Source: Dactylorhiza incarnata
Taxonomy: Eukaryota; Streptophyta; Magnoliopsida; Asparagales; Orchidaceae
Length of the DNA stretch: 64,000 bases
Assembly (NCBI GenBank): GCA_033032865.1
Contig: JAWHQI010000028.1
Span: 9,815,001-9,879,000, forward strand
Direction of reading: 5' to 3'
Numbering within the stretch: the stretch's first letter is position 1; the number at the start of each line of letters is the position of its first letter. A program made the position numbers and the translations under genes. The notes under the pieces are model-generated. The model made no database searches and was not told the origin of the DNA. It was given only the letters and a program-made list of their open reading frames with translations. Positions 21,755-32,861 of this stretch are shown in pieces.

Positions 21755-23811
21755 ATGGCACAAATCAAAGATTATGCTTCCACCAGACCACCAATTTGCA
21801 ACCTTGAAAAGTTTGCACTTTGGAAAACAAGAATTAAGATTTATCTAAACTCTATTGATGGAGAATTATTTGATGTTATTATGATAGGTCCTCCCAAGCC
21901 ATTCAAGAAGGACTCAAGTGGAAAGGTCACACAAACACTTGCTCCAAAGGCTTAATGGACAGATGAAGAAAAGACAGCTCATGCATGTGATGCAATGGCT
22001 ATGAATATCTTAGTCTCAACTCTCTCAGATGAGACCTTCCAAAAAATTGCTGAATGTGAGTCAGCTAAAGAAATATGGGAAGCTCTCTCTAAAATCGTAG
22101 AAGGAAGTGCTGATGAGAGAAAGGACAGAAAGGCATTACTCATCTCTCAATATGAAAACTTCCAGAAGAAAGAAAGTGAAAGTGTTGCTGACATGTCTGC
22201 CAGATTCAGCCTCATAGTGAATGAGCTGAGAACACTTGAAAAGGGCATATCTCTCACTGAGATAAATGAGAAACTGCTAACTTGCTTCCCTAGCTCTTGG
22301 GATTCAAGAATCTGGCCAATTAGAGAATCCAGAAGTCAAAGAGAAATCTCAACAGATGTCCTGTTGGGTAAATTAAAATCTTATGAACAACTGTTGAAAA
22401 CAAGAGCTGAGAAAGAAGAGAAAGAAAAGTCTCCTTCACTCTCAAAAGAAAAGAGTATTGCATTGAAGGCTGTTGAAGGTGAACCCTCTACAAGTGATGA
22501 GGAGCTGATCAGTCTACTGGCCAGAAGGTTCAAGAAGTGGATCAAAACAGAAGGATCCAGAGGAAGAGACACAAAAACCAGGTATAATAAAGAACCCACT
22601 AAATAGATTATATGTTACTCTTGCAGGAAACCTGGACATATTGCACCTGAATGTCATAAGGAGATCAGCAAAAAAAAAGATCTGAAAAGAACAGATGTAC
22701 AGAAGAAAAAGAAGAAAGAGAAAGGTTTCATTGCTCAATCATGGAGTGATTCAGAATCTGAAGAAAGCACCTCATCTGACAATGATCAAGAAGAGGCCAA
22801 GCTAGAGGAAACCTGTTTGATGGCCACTGAGAAGCCTGAGGATACATCTATGGTAAATATATTTGATGATATAGATTTTTCTTCCACTGATTTCAAAAAC
22901 AATTTCAAAGAATTCTGCTTGGATCTAATCAAATTTTAAAAAGAAATAAAAGAACTGAGAAATGAATTAAACAAACTCAAACAAATGAATACACAATATA
23001 AAAACTATAAGCTCAATCTAGGACTCTCAGAGGAGGAACTAGATAAAATCTATACAGAAAATCTAACACTAAGAAATGAGCTAGCAAAGGCAAAAGCCTT
23101 TGAAGACTCTCTAATGGGAGAAGTCAGAAGCTCAAGAATATTTCTGAGAATCTCACTAATCGACTTAGACAACTAGAGTTTAACTCTAATGAAGAACCTA
23201 AACCTCAATCATCCAGCAAATCTGTCTGGAAACATCATATTCACCTTACTAGGGAAAATCAGCCAACAGGAGAGAGATCATATGAAAATCCAGAAACAAC
23301 CACTGTATTTAATAAAAATAATCCCATTACATATGAAGGAATCCTAGGTAAATACCCTCAGAAAAGAAATAAACATGAGTCGAATTCTTATCAACGTGCG
23401 TCGATTTCTAATCAACGCTTACACCAAAGTGCGTCGACTTCTACCCGACGCAACTTCTTCCATGCTTCGACTAAAAGTGAACACATAATGAAGGAAGCAT
23501 CGACCTCTACTCGACGCAACCTTGAGCATACGTCGATTTCATATCGACGCAACCATAAGCCTACGTCAAAATCATATCGACTCAACCAATCTGACAGAAA
23601 TTTCTCCTCTTCCAAACAGTCCTCTCAATCTATGTCCTTCTATTATGAACATTATTTCTGCGACATTACCAAAGAAAATTGGTATGATAAGCCAATACCC
23701 CTAAAGGAGGAAGGATATTCTGAAAAACCGACTTATTCTTTCATTAAATCTTTTACTGTTAGGAGGAAGGGACCCCAGCTCAGCAGGGTCCAAACTAATG
23801 TTTAAAATCTT
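21755..23811 (+). pseudogene. Element D gag, decayed
   Basis: The ATG at 21755 opens a copia gag (MAQIKDYASTRPPI). A UBN2-type capsid region follows (CDAMAMNILVSTLSDETF, ESAKEIWEALSK, QYENFQKKESESVADM). A zinc knuckle CYSCRKPGHIAPEC lies at about 22615-22660, then an acidic stretch and a coiled-coil-like Lys/Glu/Asn-rich part to about 23170. In-frame stops are at 21953 (TAA), 22604 (TAG) and 22937 (TAA), and a frameshift lies near 23140. The C-terminal part includes a 33-bp array coding 11-residue repeats. The role would be particle assembly and RNA packaging; this copy cannot do it. Confidence 0.85.
23380..23596 (+). repeat. 33-bp tandem palindromic array inside D gag-pro
   Basis: The TCGA core recurs at 23401, 23434, 23467, 23500 and 23533, with a mutated copy at 23566, so the step is exactly 33 bp. 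A looser copy lies at 23380. Most units have arms around CGTCGA and TCGACG with a 5-9 base loop, for example CGTCGAT and ATCGACG around TTCAT at 23531-23549. In one frame they encode 11-residue repeats such as TSISYRRN and STSTRRN. Confidence 0.88.
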
Positions 23812-23813
23812 AT

Positions 23814-25073
23814 GTGCAGATGTATCACATCTCCAGGCTGGTGTGGTACTTGGACAGTGGATGCTCCATGCACATGACAGGGTACAGAAATCTGTTAACC
23901 AATTTTGAGGATAGACATGGACCACCAGTGACCTTTGGAGACTCTAGTTGTGGGCAAACTAGGGGCTTTGGAGATTTTAAAGAAGGAAAAGTTACCTTCA
24001 AGAATGTGGCAGTAGTCAAAGGACTGAAGCACAATCTGATAAGTATAAGTCAGATATGTGACAGTGGTAAGTATGAGGTAAAATTCACCACACTACTTTG
24101 CCATATTATTGATGTCAAGTCTGGTGCCATAGTACTCAATGGAATTAGAAAAGGGAATGTTTATATAGTGAATTTTAGCTCCTCACCCACAGAAGTTTGT
24201 TTGTTTAACAATATTATTGATAAAAGTGAATTATGGCATAGGAGAATGGGTCACTTAAACCACAAAACCATTAGTAAGCTAGCAAAGAATAACCTAGTCA
24301 GAGGCCTACCAAAGGGTAGGTACTCTAAGGATTCTCCATGTAGACCTTGCCAACTAGGAAAACAGACCAAATCATCCTTCAAACCAATTGGTAAGGATGA
24401 CTCTCCTAGGATTCTCTACTTACTGCATATGGATCTCTTTGGTCCCATATCCACTCAGAGCTTAGGTGGAAAATATTATACACTAGTCATTGTGGATGAC
24501 TATTCTAGGTTTAGCTGGGTATTCTTTCTAAGGGCTAACTCTGAAACCCATAAGATTCTCTCAAAATTCATAAAATAGATTCAATCTGAGTTTAACACTC
24601 ATGTTTCAATTATCAGAAGTGATCATGGGACTGAATTTGAAAATCAGTTGATCTGTAGTTTCTATGAGGATATAGGTATTAAACAAAGTTTCTCAGCCCC
24701 TAGAACTCCTTAACAAAATGGAGTTGCTGAAAGAAAGAATAGAACTTTAATTGAATCAGGAAGGACCTTACTTGCAGAATCAGGATTACCAAAAACATTC
24801 TAGGCTGAAGCAGTCAACACTGCAAACTATGTTCTAAATAGAAGCCTCATTCACAAAACTAAGGGAAAAACTCCATATGAGCTTCTGAAGGGAAAAATAC
24901 CCATTGTTAAATACTTTAAAATTTTTGGATGTGCTTGCTATATTCTGAATAATGGAAAAGATCATCTTGCCAAGTTTGACAAGAAGTCTGATGATGGAAT
25001 ATTTCTGGGGTACTCATCTTCCAGTAAAGCTTATAGATGCTATAACAAGAGAACTCTTAAAATTGAAGAATCC
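23814..25073 (+). pseudogene. Element D protease and integrase, with three stops
   Basis: The protease active site appears as WYLDSGCSMHMTG. The integrase zinc-binding region has WHRRMGHLNHKT and SPCRPCQLGKQTKSSF with both cysteines present. The core has HMDLFGPI, VIVDDYSRFSWVFF, IIRSDHGTEFEN and QNGVAERKNRTLIES. TAG at about 24576 and TAG at about 24801 fall where Trp is expected, and TAA at about 24711 falls where Gln is expected. All remaining pieces are in the same frame, so the decay is by point nonsense changes. The enzyme would process the polyprotein and integrate the cDNA. Family assignment to Ty1/copia is certain from the gene order PR-IN-RT. Confidence 0.9.
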
Positions 25074-26174
25074 ATGCATATTATATTTGTTGAAACTAAC
25101 ATGCTGTTTAAGGGGGAGGAAACTCCCACCAGCTCTTTTCCACAGGAAAACAGCAACATAGAAACTCAGCTTAAGCAACTGGTTCTAGAGAACACAAATA
25201 ATAGAAAAGAAAACCAGCTAGAGGAATTAAGTGAGGAATCTGAACAAGAACATGAAGAAGGTTCAGAAAAGAGCATTCAAAACCAACTCCCACAAGAGAA
25301 CATGGTTCAGGAAGAACAGGTGGACAATGATCCCATTACTAATGAGGAAGAAGAACATTTGTCAAGTCCAAGCAGGACAAGGGTCAATTTGAAAGATCAT
25401 CCACAATCTCAAGTAATTGGAGACCCCAATACAGGAGTAAGAACAAGACACCAAATCTCCAATGGGATGATGCTCCAATGCTTCTTATCACAAGTTGAAC
25501 CAAAGAAGTTTGAGGAAGCAAACTGTGATCCTCATTGGATTATGGCCATGCAAGAAGAACTAGGCCAATTTGAGAGAAACAAAGTGTGGAACTTAGTTGA
25601 AAGACCAAGAAACTACCCAGTGACTGGTACAAAGTGGGTATATAGAAACAAACTAGATTCCACTGGAGTAATTGTCAGGAACAAGGCAAGACTTGTAGCA
25701 CAAGGATATAGACAAGAAGAAAGAATAGACTACAACCAAACCTTTGCTCCAGTAGCTAGATTGGAGGCAATCAGGCTCTTTCTTGCCTATGCAGCTTTCA
25801 TGAGGATGAAAGTCTATCAGATGGATGTCAAGAGTGCCTTTTTGAATGGTGACCTTCAAGAGGAGGTATATGTGGAGCAACCACCAGGTTTTGTAAATCC
25901 CTCCTCTCCTAACTTTGTTTATAGACTTAACAAAGCACTATATGGTCTTAAGCAAGCACCTAGAGCTTGGTATGAAACTCTCTCTAACTTCCTTTTAGAA
26001 AATTCTTTTGAAAGAGGAAAAGTGGATAAAACACTTTTTACTAAGATCCATAACAATCAACTCCTTGTTCAAATCTATGTAGTTGACATCATTTTTAGCT
26101 CAACTCATCCCAAACTTTGTAAAAGATTTGCTAATCTAATGAAATCGAAATTTGAAATGAGTAGTATGGGAGAA
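25074..26174 (+). pseudogene. Element D reverse transcriptase, 5' part, cut by element E
   Basis: After an acidic integrase tail, the copia RT (RVT_2) starts around [15 protein letters not shown] and continues with [55 protein letters not shown] and [14 protein letters not shown]. The catalytic YVDD reads YVVD: codon 26082-26084 is GTT where GAT is expected, so the first metal-binding Asp of the pair is lost. The frame runs to SSMGE, where the LTR of E begins at 26175. It resumes in frame at 32028. This mutation alone would abolish polymerase activity. Confidence 0.92.
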
Positions 26175-27136
26175 TGATGCATAAAAATGCGTCGCAGTTA
26201 TATAAATACTTGACGTGCAAAATTATAACTACAAACGATAACGACAAGTGTACCGTATCGAGTGAAGTATAGGATCTCACAAGATCAAGGTCGTATTAGA
26301 CTCGGGTCATGTTAAGTACTTCTACTTTGAGTGAATGTTTATTATTTTACCGATAGAAGAATAGGGGTGGGTTTATGTAATTTAATTTTACTAATTAATA
26401 AAAACTAGCGCACGGCTTTCGAATCACCTTAGACTAAGCAAAAGAAACGTGTAGTAGAAATCGATCTCGTGTTAAAGTGGCCTCGACCGTGGAGGTTCCA
26501 AAAGCATGAGTGCTCCTCTCTCAAGGGTTGGCTCAACTAAGCTTAAGTTGCACACGACCGAACTCTCGTTCTATAATCAAGTGGCTTAAGACTTGCTTTA
26601 AGAGAAGGACCTCACTGGGATGTTAATCCCGTCTGGAAGAGTTACGTATGTCCTCTCTCGAGGGGTACGTTCGAATCTCTTTACTAATGACCGCTCCGTC
26701 TTAAGGACCTCTCGGCCGTCAGAAGACGAAAATCGTTACTGGAACGAGTTGGCCATGGTAAATCGTAAGCGTTTTAACACTAAGAACAAAATTCTAAAAC
26801 ACAAAAAGAGATTGCATCATCCTTGGATCATCTAAGCCGAGCACTAAAGTGATTAGTTGCTCATGATCACGGAGGAATCATAAGAAGAGGAGGAAGAAAA
26901 CATAGCAAAAAGAGCGGGGAAATTAGAGACTAAAATTTACGATTTTATTAGTGTCAATTGTAAAAAGAAGAATACATAAAATTGAGATTACAAGAGAAAT
27001 TAAAGCTTTGAATTGAAATAGCTACCATTATAAGAAATAAAGGAGGAGCATAAGAACTACTAGAAACATGAAAATAGTACAAGAAAATGAAATTCTAATC
27101 CTAATCATTCGTCCCTCATGATATGGAGAAGCTCCC

Positions 27137-27144
27137 TTTAAATA
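27137..27144 (-). promoter_or_regulatory. Element E LTR TATA-like box
   Basis: The minus strand reads TATTTAAA, 18 bp past the last palindrome. The 5' LTR has the same at 31461-31468, and the related LTR at 62050-62957 has CCTATTTAAAG at about 62656. Confidence 0.55.
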
Positions 27145-27161
27145 GGCAGAAATTTGAAGTT

Positions 27162-27523
27162 ACACGCCCATGGTCACGCCCGTGACCAAGGGCGTGTAAG
27201 GAGCGTGATCGATGCTGGTGCGGAGAGGGCGCGTTCTGGATTCAATGCAGGCGTTTCGGACGCGTCACGCCCTAGGTCACGCCCGTGACCTGGGGCGTGT
27301 AATCTTGAAATAGTGCTGCTGGCGGGAATCTTTGGCGGGAAGGAGCGGGAAGTGGCGCGGTATGAGTCACGCCCGTGACTGGATGTCACGCCCCATGGTC
27401 ACGCCCGTGACCTGGGGCGTGTAATATTAAATGACGTGGCAGGCGTGTTCTGGATGCTGTGGCGAGTCATGGCCGTGACTTGGATGTCACGCCCTTGGTC
27501 ACGCCCGTGACCTTGGGCGTGTA
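27162..27523. repeat. Four nested palindromes in E LTR
   Basis: Each has outer arms CACGCCC and GGGCGTG enclosing inner arms GGTCACG and CGTGACC around CC. They lie at about 27162-27197, 27265-27301, 27386-27422 and 27487-27522. Simple half-forms lie between them. The copies in the 5' LTR are at about 31492-31850, and a related set is at 62288-62640. Confidence 0.88.
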
Positions 27524-27700
27524 CTTTGGATTTTTACTCAAAGTGCCCAGAAAACCTGCAAAACATAAAATAAGCTTAAATTAGTTGATAAAATAAAAAA
27601 GGAACAGATCAAATAGGAAAATACATATAAGTTATATGAATTTAATTTAAAACTATATTAAAATAATACTAAAAGATGAGTACAAAAAGTACTCATCAAA

Positions 27701-27713
27701 CACCCCCATACTT
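27701..27713 (-). other. Element E terminal polypurine tract
   Basis: On the minus strand AAGTATGGGGGTG lies two bases before the 3' LTR start. A second copy, AAGTATGGGGGTGT, lies at 28862-28875. Confidence 0.7.
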
Positions 27714-29027
27714 GAGTTTTTGCTATTCGAGAGCAAAAGAGTGAGGAAAGAATTACAAGACATCGATATTATTTCTAATTAACTAAAATTTTATTAAACC
27801 ATGAATATGTTAAAGGCAAATTTTAGGAATTCAAGAATTAAGTCATAAGTTATGTTGATAATTTAAAAAGAGAAATTTGTTTAGCTAACTACTTCTCAAG
27901 ATAACTATTTAGCAATCGAAATTATAGAAATTTTCAAACAAAATTAGATTGAAATTATAGACACTCTAACGTAAAAGAATCTTAAGGAAAAGACACCTAC
28001 CAAAATATTGCTCTCTTAATAATTTAGTTTAGGACTAGAAACAATGAAATGGGTTTAAACGGAATGGAAAATGAAGACAAAGGATATGAAGAGATTTTTG
28101 ATTGGGGTGATGAATTTTATCCTCTCAACCCCTTTTTTTCATTCTTTTTTTTAGTATATGTAATACCAGAGAATGATAGACTGTTATCCTATCATTTCCA
28201 CGACATATACACATTTTTTCTCTCTTCATTTTTATTTTTGGGTTGCATATGTTTACCAGAGAATAAAGCTCTAACATCTCCTTATTCCCATGACATATGA
28301 TCTAACAAAAGGGGAAAAGAAAAAATACAAATGTTTACCAAGGGTAAAGAAATACTTCTAGTTTATAAATTAAACTATTTTGAGAGCAACTTTTTAGTGG
28401 AATGAGATTTCCTAAGATCTTAAAGTTAAAAGTGAATATAACAAAAAAAATCTAAATATGTTTAGCCAATTTACCACAAAGTGAAGCTATTTAAAATTAA
28501 ACGGAGAAGTAGTGCTAAATTAACTCTCTAATCGAATTAAAAACATAAAGTGTTTCTTAAAACTAAATTACTTCAGATTTAGATTTAACAAATTCTGATC
28601 AAATAAAATATTTAGCTAAATTAAAAATGTAGGAATACTTATAATCGTACCTCAAACTAAATTTCTAGAACATTAAAAACAACAAGGCTAGGCGTATTTA
28701 TTATTATTATTTATTATTTCTTGGACTTCCCAAGGGCTACCCGGTGAAGGGTTCGCAAGGTACTAGGAGCTGTGATGGGAATTCAAGCGCAAAGCGCCCT
28801 TTCCAAGAAATTAGATTTTTATAATTTTTTTATCAAATAAAAATACAGGGAATGCGAAGCTACACCCCCATACTTAAAATTAAACATTGTCCCCAATGTT
28901 TAAGACTAAGTATGAAGAATTCTTGAAAGAAAAACTTTTAAAAGAAGAATACAAGAAATTAAAGATAAGCAAGGGGTGACTCCCAAGAGCGCTTTGTTTT
29001 TCCCGTCTTTAAGCTAGACGGTTAGTG
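27714..29027 (-). other. Element E 3' noncoding region
   Basis: This is AT-rich with no convincing gene. It holds the second purine tract at 28862-28875, an inverted repeat AAACATTG/CAATGTTT at about 28882-28901, another AATGATAG/CTATCATT near 28172-28197, and one copy (about 28724-28812) of an 85-bp sequence that recurs at 30284-30370 on the other side of the ORF. Confidence 0.65.
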
Positions 29028-30185
29028 TTAGCTAAAAGGAAAATAGAATTTAAGGTGCACGGGCAACTCCCTGAATATGCGTTGCGGGAACTTGGATGTG
29101 ATCCGTTGCCCGGCGACTCCTCCACTTGCTATTTGATTCTCCTTGTTGCTTTTAGGTTGAGAGTGTAAATTCGAATCACCTATCCATACCTGAGGTGATT
29201 TGAATTTTTGTAGATGAGCGGCAAATGGGTCCACGACGACGTTTAGTTGCGACGGCTCATCCTCTACATGAAAATTATTAGGAATTGAAGAATCAAAAGC
29301 AAAGGGGTCAGAAACAATTTCACGAGGAGTCACTTGTGAAAGAAAAAGATTAAAATCCGATTGTTCATTTAAAATAAAGGTTTTCTCCCCTAAAATAATC
29401 GTTATGTCAAAACGCGTAGAATCATCATTTTCATTTATTTCATTTTCAAAAATAGGTGGCGTTAGCGAATTATCATGAAAATACGAAAAATTTTGACTTA
29501 ACGAATTTTCTAAAATCTGGGAGGGAGGAGAAATTAGGGAATCAAAATTTATAGGAGATGAAATTTCTTCATCGCCGCGAAGACTATCCGGGTGGCCTGC
29601 CCACCATGAATAATCCACGTCGGCGAGTGAAAAAGAATCACCAGCGTTATCTGGATTATAAAAAGTATTTTTCTTATAATAATTATTTTCCTCATGAAAA
29701 TTATTTTCATAAGATTCATGAGAATTACCTTTATTAAAATTAAAAACAATTTCATAAGAAAAAATTTGAGAATTTAAATTATAGCTAGAATTCTCATAAG
29801 AGTTAGAAAAAATATTTTCATAAGAATCATAGAAATTATTTTGAGAAAAATTATTTCCATAATTAGAATAAAAATTATTTTCACTATTAAAATTTTGAGA
29901 ATTTTGAAAATTAGAATTATTAGCGTTAGGAAAATTATTCTCGTAGAAATTTGAAAAATTGTTTTCACAAAAATTACTTTCATAGGAAAAATTATTTTGA
30001 TAATTGTTATGGAAACTATTTTCGTTATTAAAATTTTGAGAATTTTGCGAAGAATGTTCCCTAATAACATTATTTATCCTAACCGCGGCTTCTAAATTAT
30101 TGATTTTATCTTGAAGCGCGTCAATAGAAGCAGAAAGTTCTAAGACATTATTAGCATTCTCAAGCGCGCCGGATAGCCAAAACAT
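29028..30185 (-). CDS. Asn/Phe-rich protein of element E
   Basis: An intact 385-codon frame starts at ATG (30183-30185, MFWLSGALENANN). Residues about 10-40 are heptad-like (VLELSASIDALQDKINNLEA) and could form a short coiled coil. Residues about 45-180 are extremely rich in Asn, Phe, Ser, Tyr and Glu, with repeats of the type NNFS-YE-NNF, a composition typical of prion-like or condensate-forming sequence. The C-terminal half is acidic. It ends RIFRELPVHLKFYFPFS, matching the end of the A and B proteins (RILxQLPVHFxFHxPIS). No zinc knuckle or protease is seen. I do not know the function; a particle or RNA-granule scaffold is a guess. Repetitive AAT/GAA codons could partly reflect AT-rich drift, but the frame is uninterrupted. 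Confidence 0.75.
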   Translation of the reverse strand: MFWLSGALENANNVLELSASIDALQDKINNLEAAVRINNVIREHSSQNSQNFNNENSFHNNYQNNFSYESNFCENNFSNFYENNFPNANNSNFQNSQNFNSENNFYSNYGNNFSQNNFYDSYENIFSNSYENSSYNLNSQIFSYEIVFNFNKGNSHESYENNFHEENNYYKKNTFYNPDNAGDSFSLADVDYSWWAGHPDSLRGDEEISSPINFDSLISPPSQILENSLSQNFSYFHDNSLTPPIFENEINENDDSTRFDITIILGEKTFILNEQSDFNLFLSQVTPREIVSDPFAFDSSIPNNFHVEDEPSQLNVVVDPFAAHLQKFKSPQVWIGDSNLHSQPKSNKENQIASGGVAGQRITSKFPQRIFRELPVHLKFYFPFS

Positions 30186-30475
30186 TTTTTTTTGAAAAAC
30201 AAACGGATTTTAAATGAATGGAATTGAAATAAAAATAAGAAAATATTTTTTTTTCTTTTAAAAGCGGATTAATATTAGTCTTGGACTTCCCGAGGACTAC
30301 CCGGTGAAGGGTTCGCAGCGGTACTAGGAGATGTGATGGGATGAAAGCCCAAATCTCCCTTTCCAAGAATTTAGGTTGCGCTTTTAATTGAAAATAAATT
30401 TTTTTTATATATTTTAATAAATAAAAAAAATGATAAAATTAATAAAATTCACTCTTTTCAAAATATCAACAAATG

Positions 30476-30493
30476 TCCCCGGCAACGGCGCCA
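30476..30493 (-). other. Element E primer-binding site (tRNA-Asp)
   Basis: The minus strand reads TGGCGCCGTTGCCGGGGA, the same 18 bases as in C and A, close to the 5' LTR. The 290-bp leader between it and the ORF holds the second copy of the 85-bp repeat. Confidence 0.85.
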
Positions 30494-30499
30494 AAAACT

Positions 30500-32022
30500 T
30501 GATGCATAAAAATGCGTCGCAGTTATATAAATACTTGACGTGCAAAATTATAACTACAAACGATAACGGCAAGTGTACCGTATCGAGTGAAGTATAGGAT
30601 CTCGCAAGATCAAGGTCGTATTAGACTCGGGTCATGTTAAGTACTTCTACTTCGAGTGAATGTTTATTATTTTACCGATAGAAGAATAGGGGTGGGTTTA
30701 TGTAATTTAATTTTACTAATTAATAAAAACTAGCGCACGGCTTTCGAATCACCTTAGACTAAGCAAAAGAAACGTGTAGTAGAAATCGATCTCGTGTTAA
30801 AGTGGCCTCGACCGCGGAGGTTCCAAAAGCATGAGTGCTCCTCTCTCAAGGGTTGGCTCAACTAAGCTTAAGTTGCACACGACCGAACTCTCGTTCTATA
30901 ATCAAGTGGCTTAAGACTTGCTTTAAGAGAAGGACCTCACTGGGATGTTACTCCCGTCCGGAAGAGTTACGTATGTCCTCTCTCGAGGGGTACGTTCGAC
31001 TCTCTTTACTAATGACCGCTCCGTCTTAAGGGCCTCTCGGCCGTCAGAAGACGAAAATCGTTACTGGAACGAGTTGGCCACGGTAAATCGTAAGCGTTTT
31101 AACACTAAGAACAAAATTCTAAAACACAAAGAGGTTGCATTATCCTTGGATCATCTAAGCCGAGCACTAAAGTGATTAGTTGCTCATGATCACGGAGGAA
31201 TCATAAGAAGAGGAGGAAGAAAACATAGCGAAAAGAGCGGGGAAATTAGAGACTAAAATTTACGGTTTTATTAGTGTCAATTGTAAAAAGCAGAATACAT
31301 AAAATTGAGATTACAAGAGAAACTAAAAGCTTTGAATTGAAATAGCTACCATTATAAGAAATAAAGGAGGAGCATAAGAACTACTAGAAACATGAAAATA
31401 GTACAAGAAAATGAAATTCTAATCCTAATCATTCGTCCCTCATGATATGGAGAAGCTCCCTTTAAATAGGCAGAAATTTGAAGTTACACGCCCATGGTCA
31501 CGCCCGTGACCAAGGGCGTGTAAGGAGCGTGATCGATGCTGGTGCGGAGAGGGCGCATTCTGGATTCAATGCAGGCATTTCGGACGCGTCACGCCCTAGG
31601 TCACGCCCGTGACCTGGGGCGTGTAATCTTGAAATAGTGCTGCTGGCGGGAATCTTTGGCGGGAAGGAGCGGGAAGTGGCGCGGTATGAGTCACGCCCGT
31701 GACTGGATGTCACGCCCCATGGTCACGCCCGTGACCTGGGGCGTGTAATATTAAATGACGTGGCAGGCGTGTTCTGGATGCTATGGCGAGTCATGGCCGT
31801 GACTTGGATGTCACGCCCTTGGTCACGCCCGTGACCTTGGGCGTGTACTTTGGATTTTTACTCAAAGTGCCCAGAAAACCTGCAAAACATAAAATAAGCT
31901 TAAATTAGTTGATAAAATAAAAAAGGAACAGATCAAATAGGAAAATACATATAAGTTATATGAATTTAATTTAAAACTATATTAAAATAATACTAAAAGA
32001 TGAGTACAAAAAGTACTCATCA
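30500..32022 (-). repeat. Element E 5' LTR
   Basis: This 1523-bp LTR aligns with 26175-27698. The right end reads GTACTCATCA and is followed by the target copy GAGAA. Confidence 0.93.
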
Positions 32023-32861
32023 GAGAACTCTCTTATTTCCTAGGACTACAAGTAAAACAAACTAGTGAGGGAATCTTCATCTCACTGTCTAAGTACACTA
32101 AAGAGTTAATCAAAAAGTTTGGTATAGAATCAGCTTCTACTATGAAAATACCTATGGCAACTAATGCCATTATAGAAAAGGATGACAAGGGAAAATCAGT
32201 AGATCAAAAGACATATAGGGCAATAATAGGATCCCTTTTATATCTAACAGCTAGCAGACCTGACATTATGTTTGCCACTTGCATATGTGCTAGATTTCAG
32301 GTCAATCCAAAAGAATCCCATCTCACCTCTGTAAAGAGGATTCTTAGATACCTAAAGGGAACCCCTGAACTAGGTCTGTGGTACTCAGCAGAAACCAACT
32401 TTAAATTAATAGGTTTCTCAGATGCAGATTATGCTGGATGTAGGGTTGATAGAAAAAGTACATCTGGTACTTGCCAATTTCTAGGCGACAGATTAATATC
32501 ATGGTTTAGTAAGAAACAAACCTCAGTCTCAACCTCCACAGCTGAAGCTGAATACATAGCTGCTGGGAGCTGTTGTTCACAAATCCTATGGATGCAAAAT
32601 CAGCTTCTTGACTACAAATTGGAGATCAATAACTCTAAGATCTATTGTGATAGCTCCAGTGCTATATCCATAGCATCCAACCCAGTCCTTCATAGTAGAA
32701 CCAAACATATAGAGATCAGACATCACTTCCTTAGAGACAATATAGAAAAAGGTAAGATAACCTTAGAATACATTCCTACAGGCAGTCAAAGAGCAGACAT
32801 CTTCACAAAACCCTTGGATTACTTCATCAACACCTTAGGAATGCTTGATGGAAACCTGTAA
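32023..32861 (+). pseudogene. Element D reverse transcriptase 3' part and RNase H
   Basis: The first five bases are the E target duplication. Reading continues in the frame left at 26174 with YFLGLQVKQTSEGIFIS, then the RT thumb region and ASRPDIMFATC. RNase H follows with FSDADYAGCRVDRKSTSG, STAEAEYIAAGSCC, IYCDSSSAISIA and QRADIFTKPLD, ending at TAA 32859-32861. No internal stop is seen in this part. RNase H would remove the RNA strand during cDNA synthesis. The catalytic acidic residues (D of DADYAG, E of EAEY, D of CDSSSA) are present. Confidence 0.9.

Larger units (their letters stand above)
26175..27698 (-). repeat. Element E 3' LTR
   Basis: This 1524-bp LTR aligns throughout with 30500-32022. 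In U3 it has four nested double palindromes (about 27162-27523). The minus-strand TATA-like TATTTAAA follows at 27137-27144. The frames inside it are not genes. Confidence 0.93.
26175..32022 (-). mobile_element. Element E: non-autonomous LTR retrotransposon with an Asn/Phe-rich ORF
   Basis: E is complete, 5848 bp, flanked by GAGAA (26170-26174 and 32023-32027) inside the RT of D. On the minus strand LTRs start TGATGAGTAC and end ATGCATCA. It has a tRNA-Asp primer site (30476-30493), a single 385-codon ORF and a purine tract AAGTATGGGGGTG beside the 3' LTR. No RT, integrase, protease or standard gag is visible. LTRs differ at roughly 18 sites in 1524 bp by hand count. Confidence 0.93.

Noticed and set aside
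29028..30185. Asn-rich ORF as a host prion-like gene
   Set aside because: It sits between LTRs, primer site and purine tract of element E inside the pol of D, so it belongs to the element.
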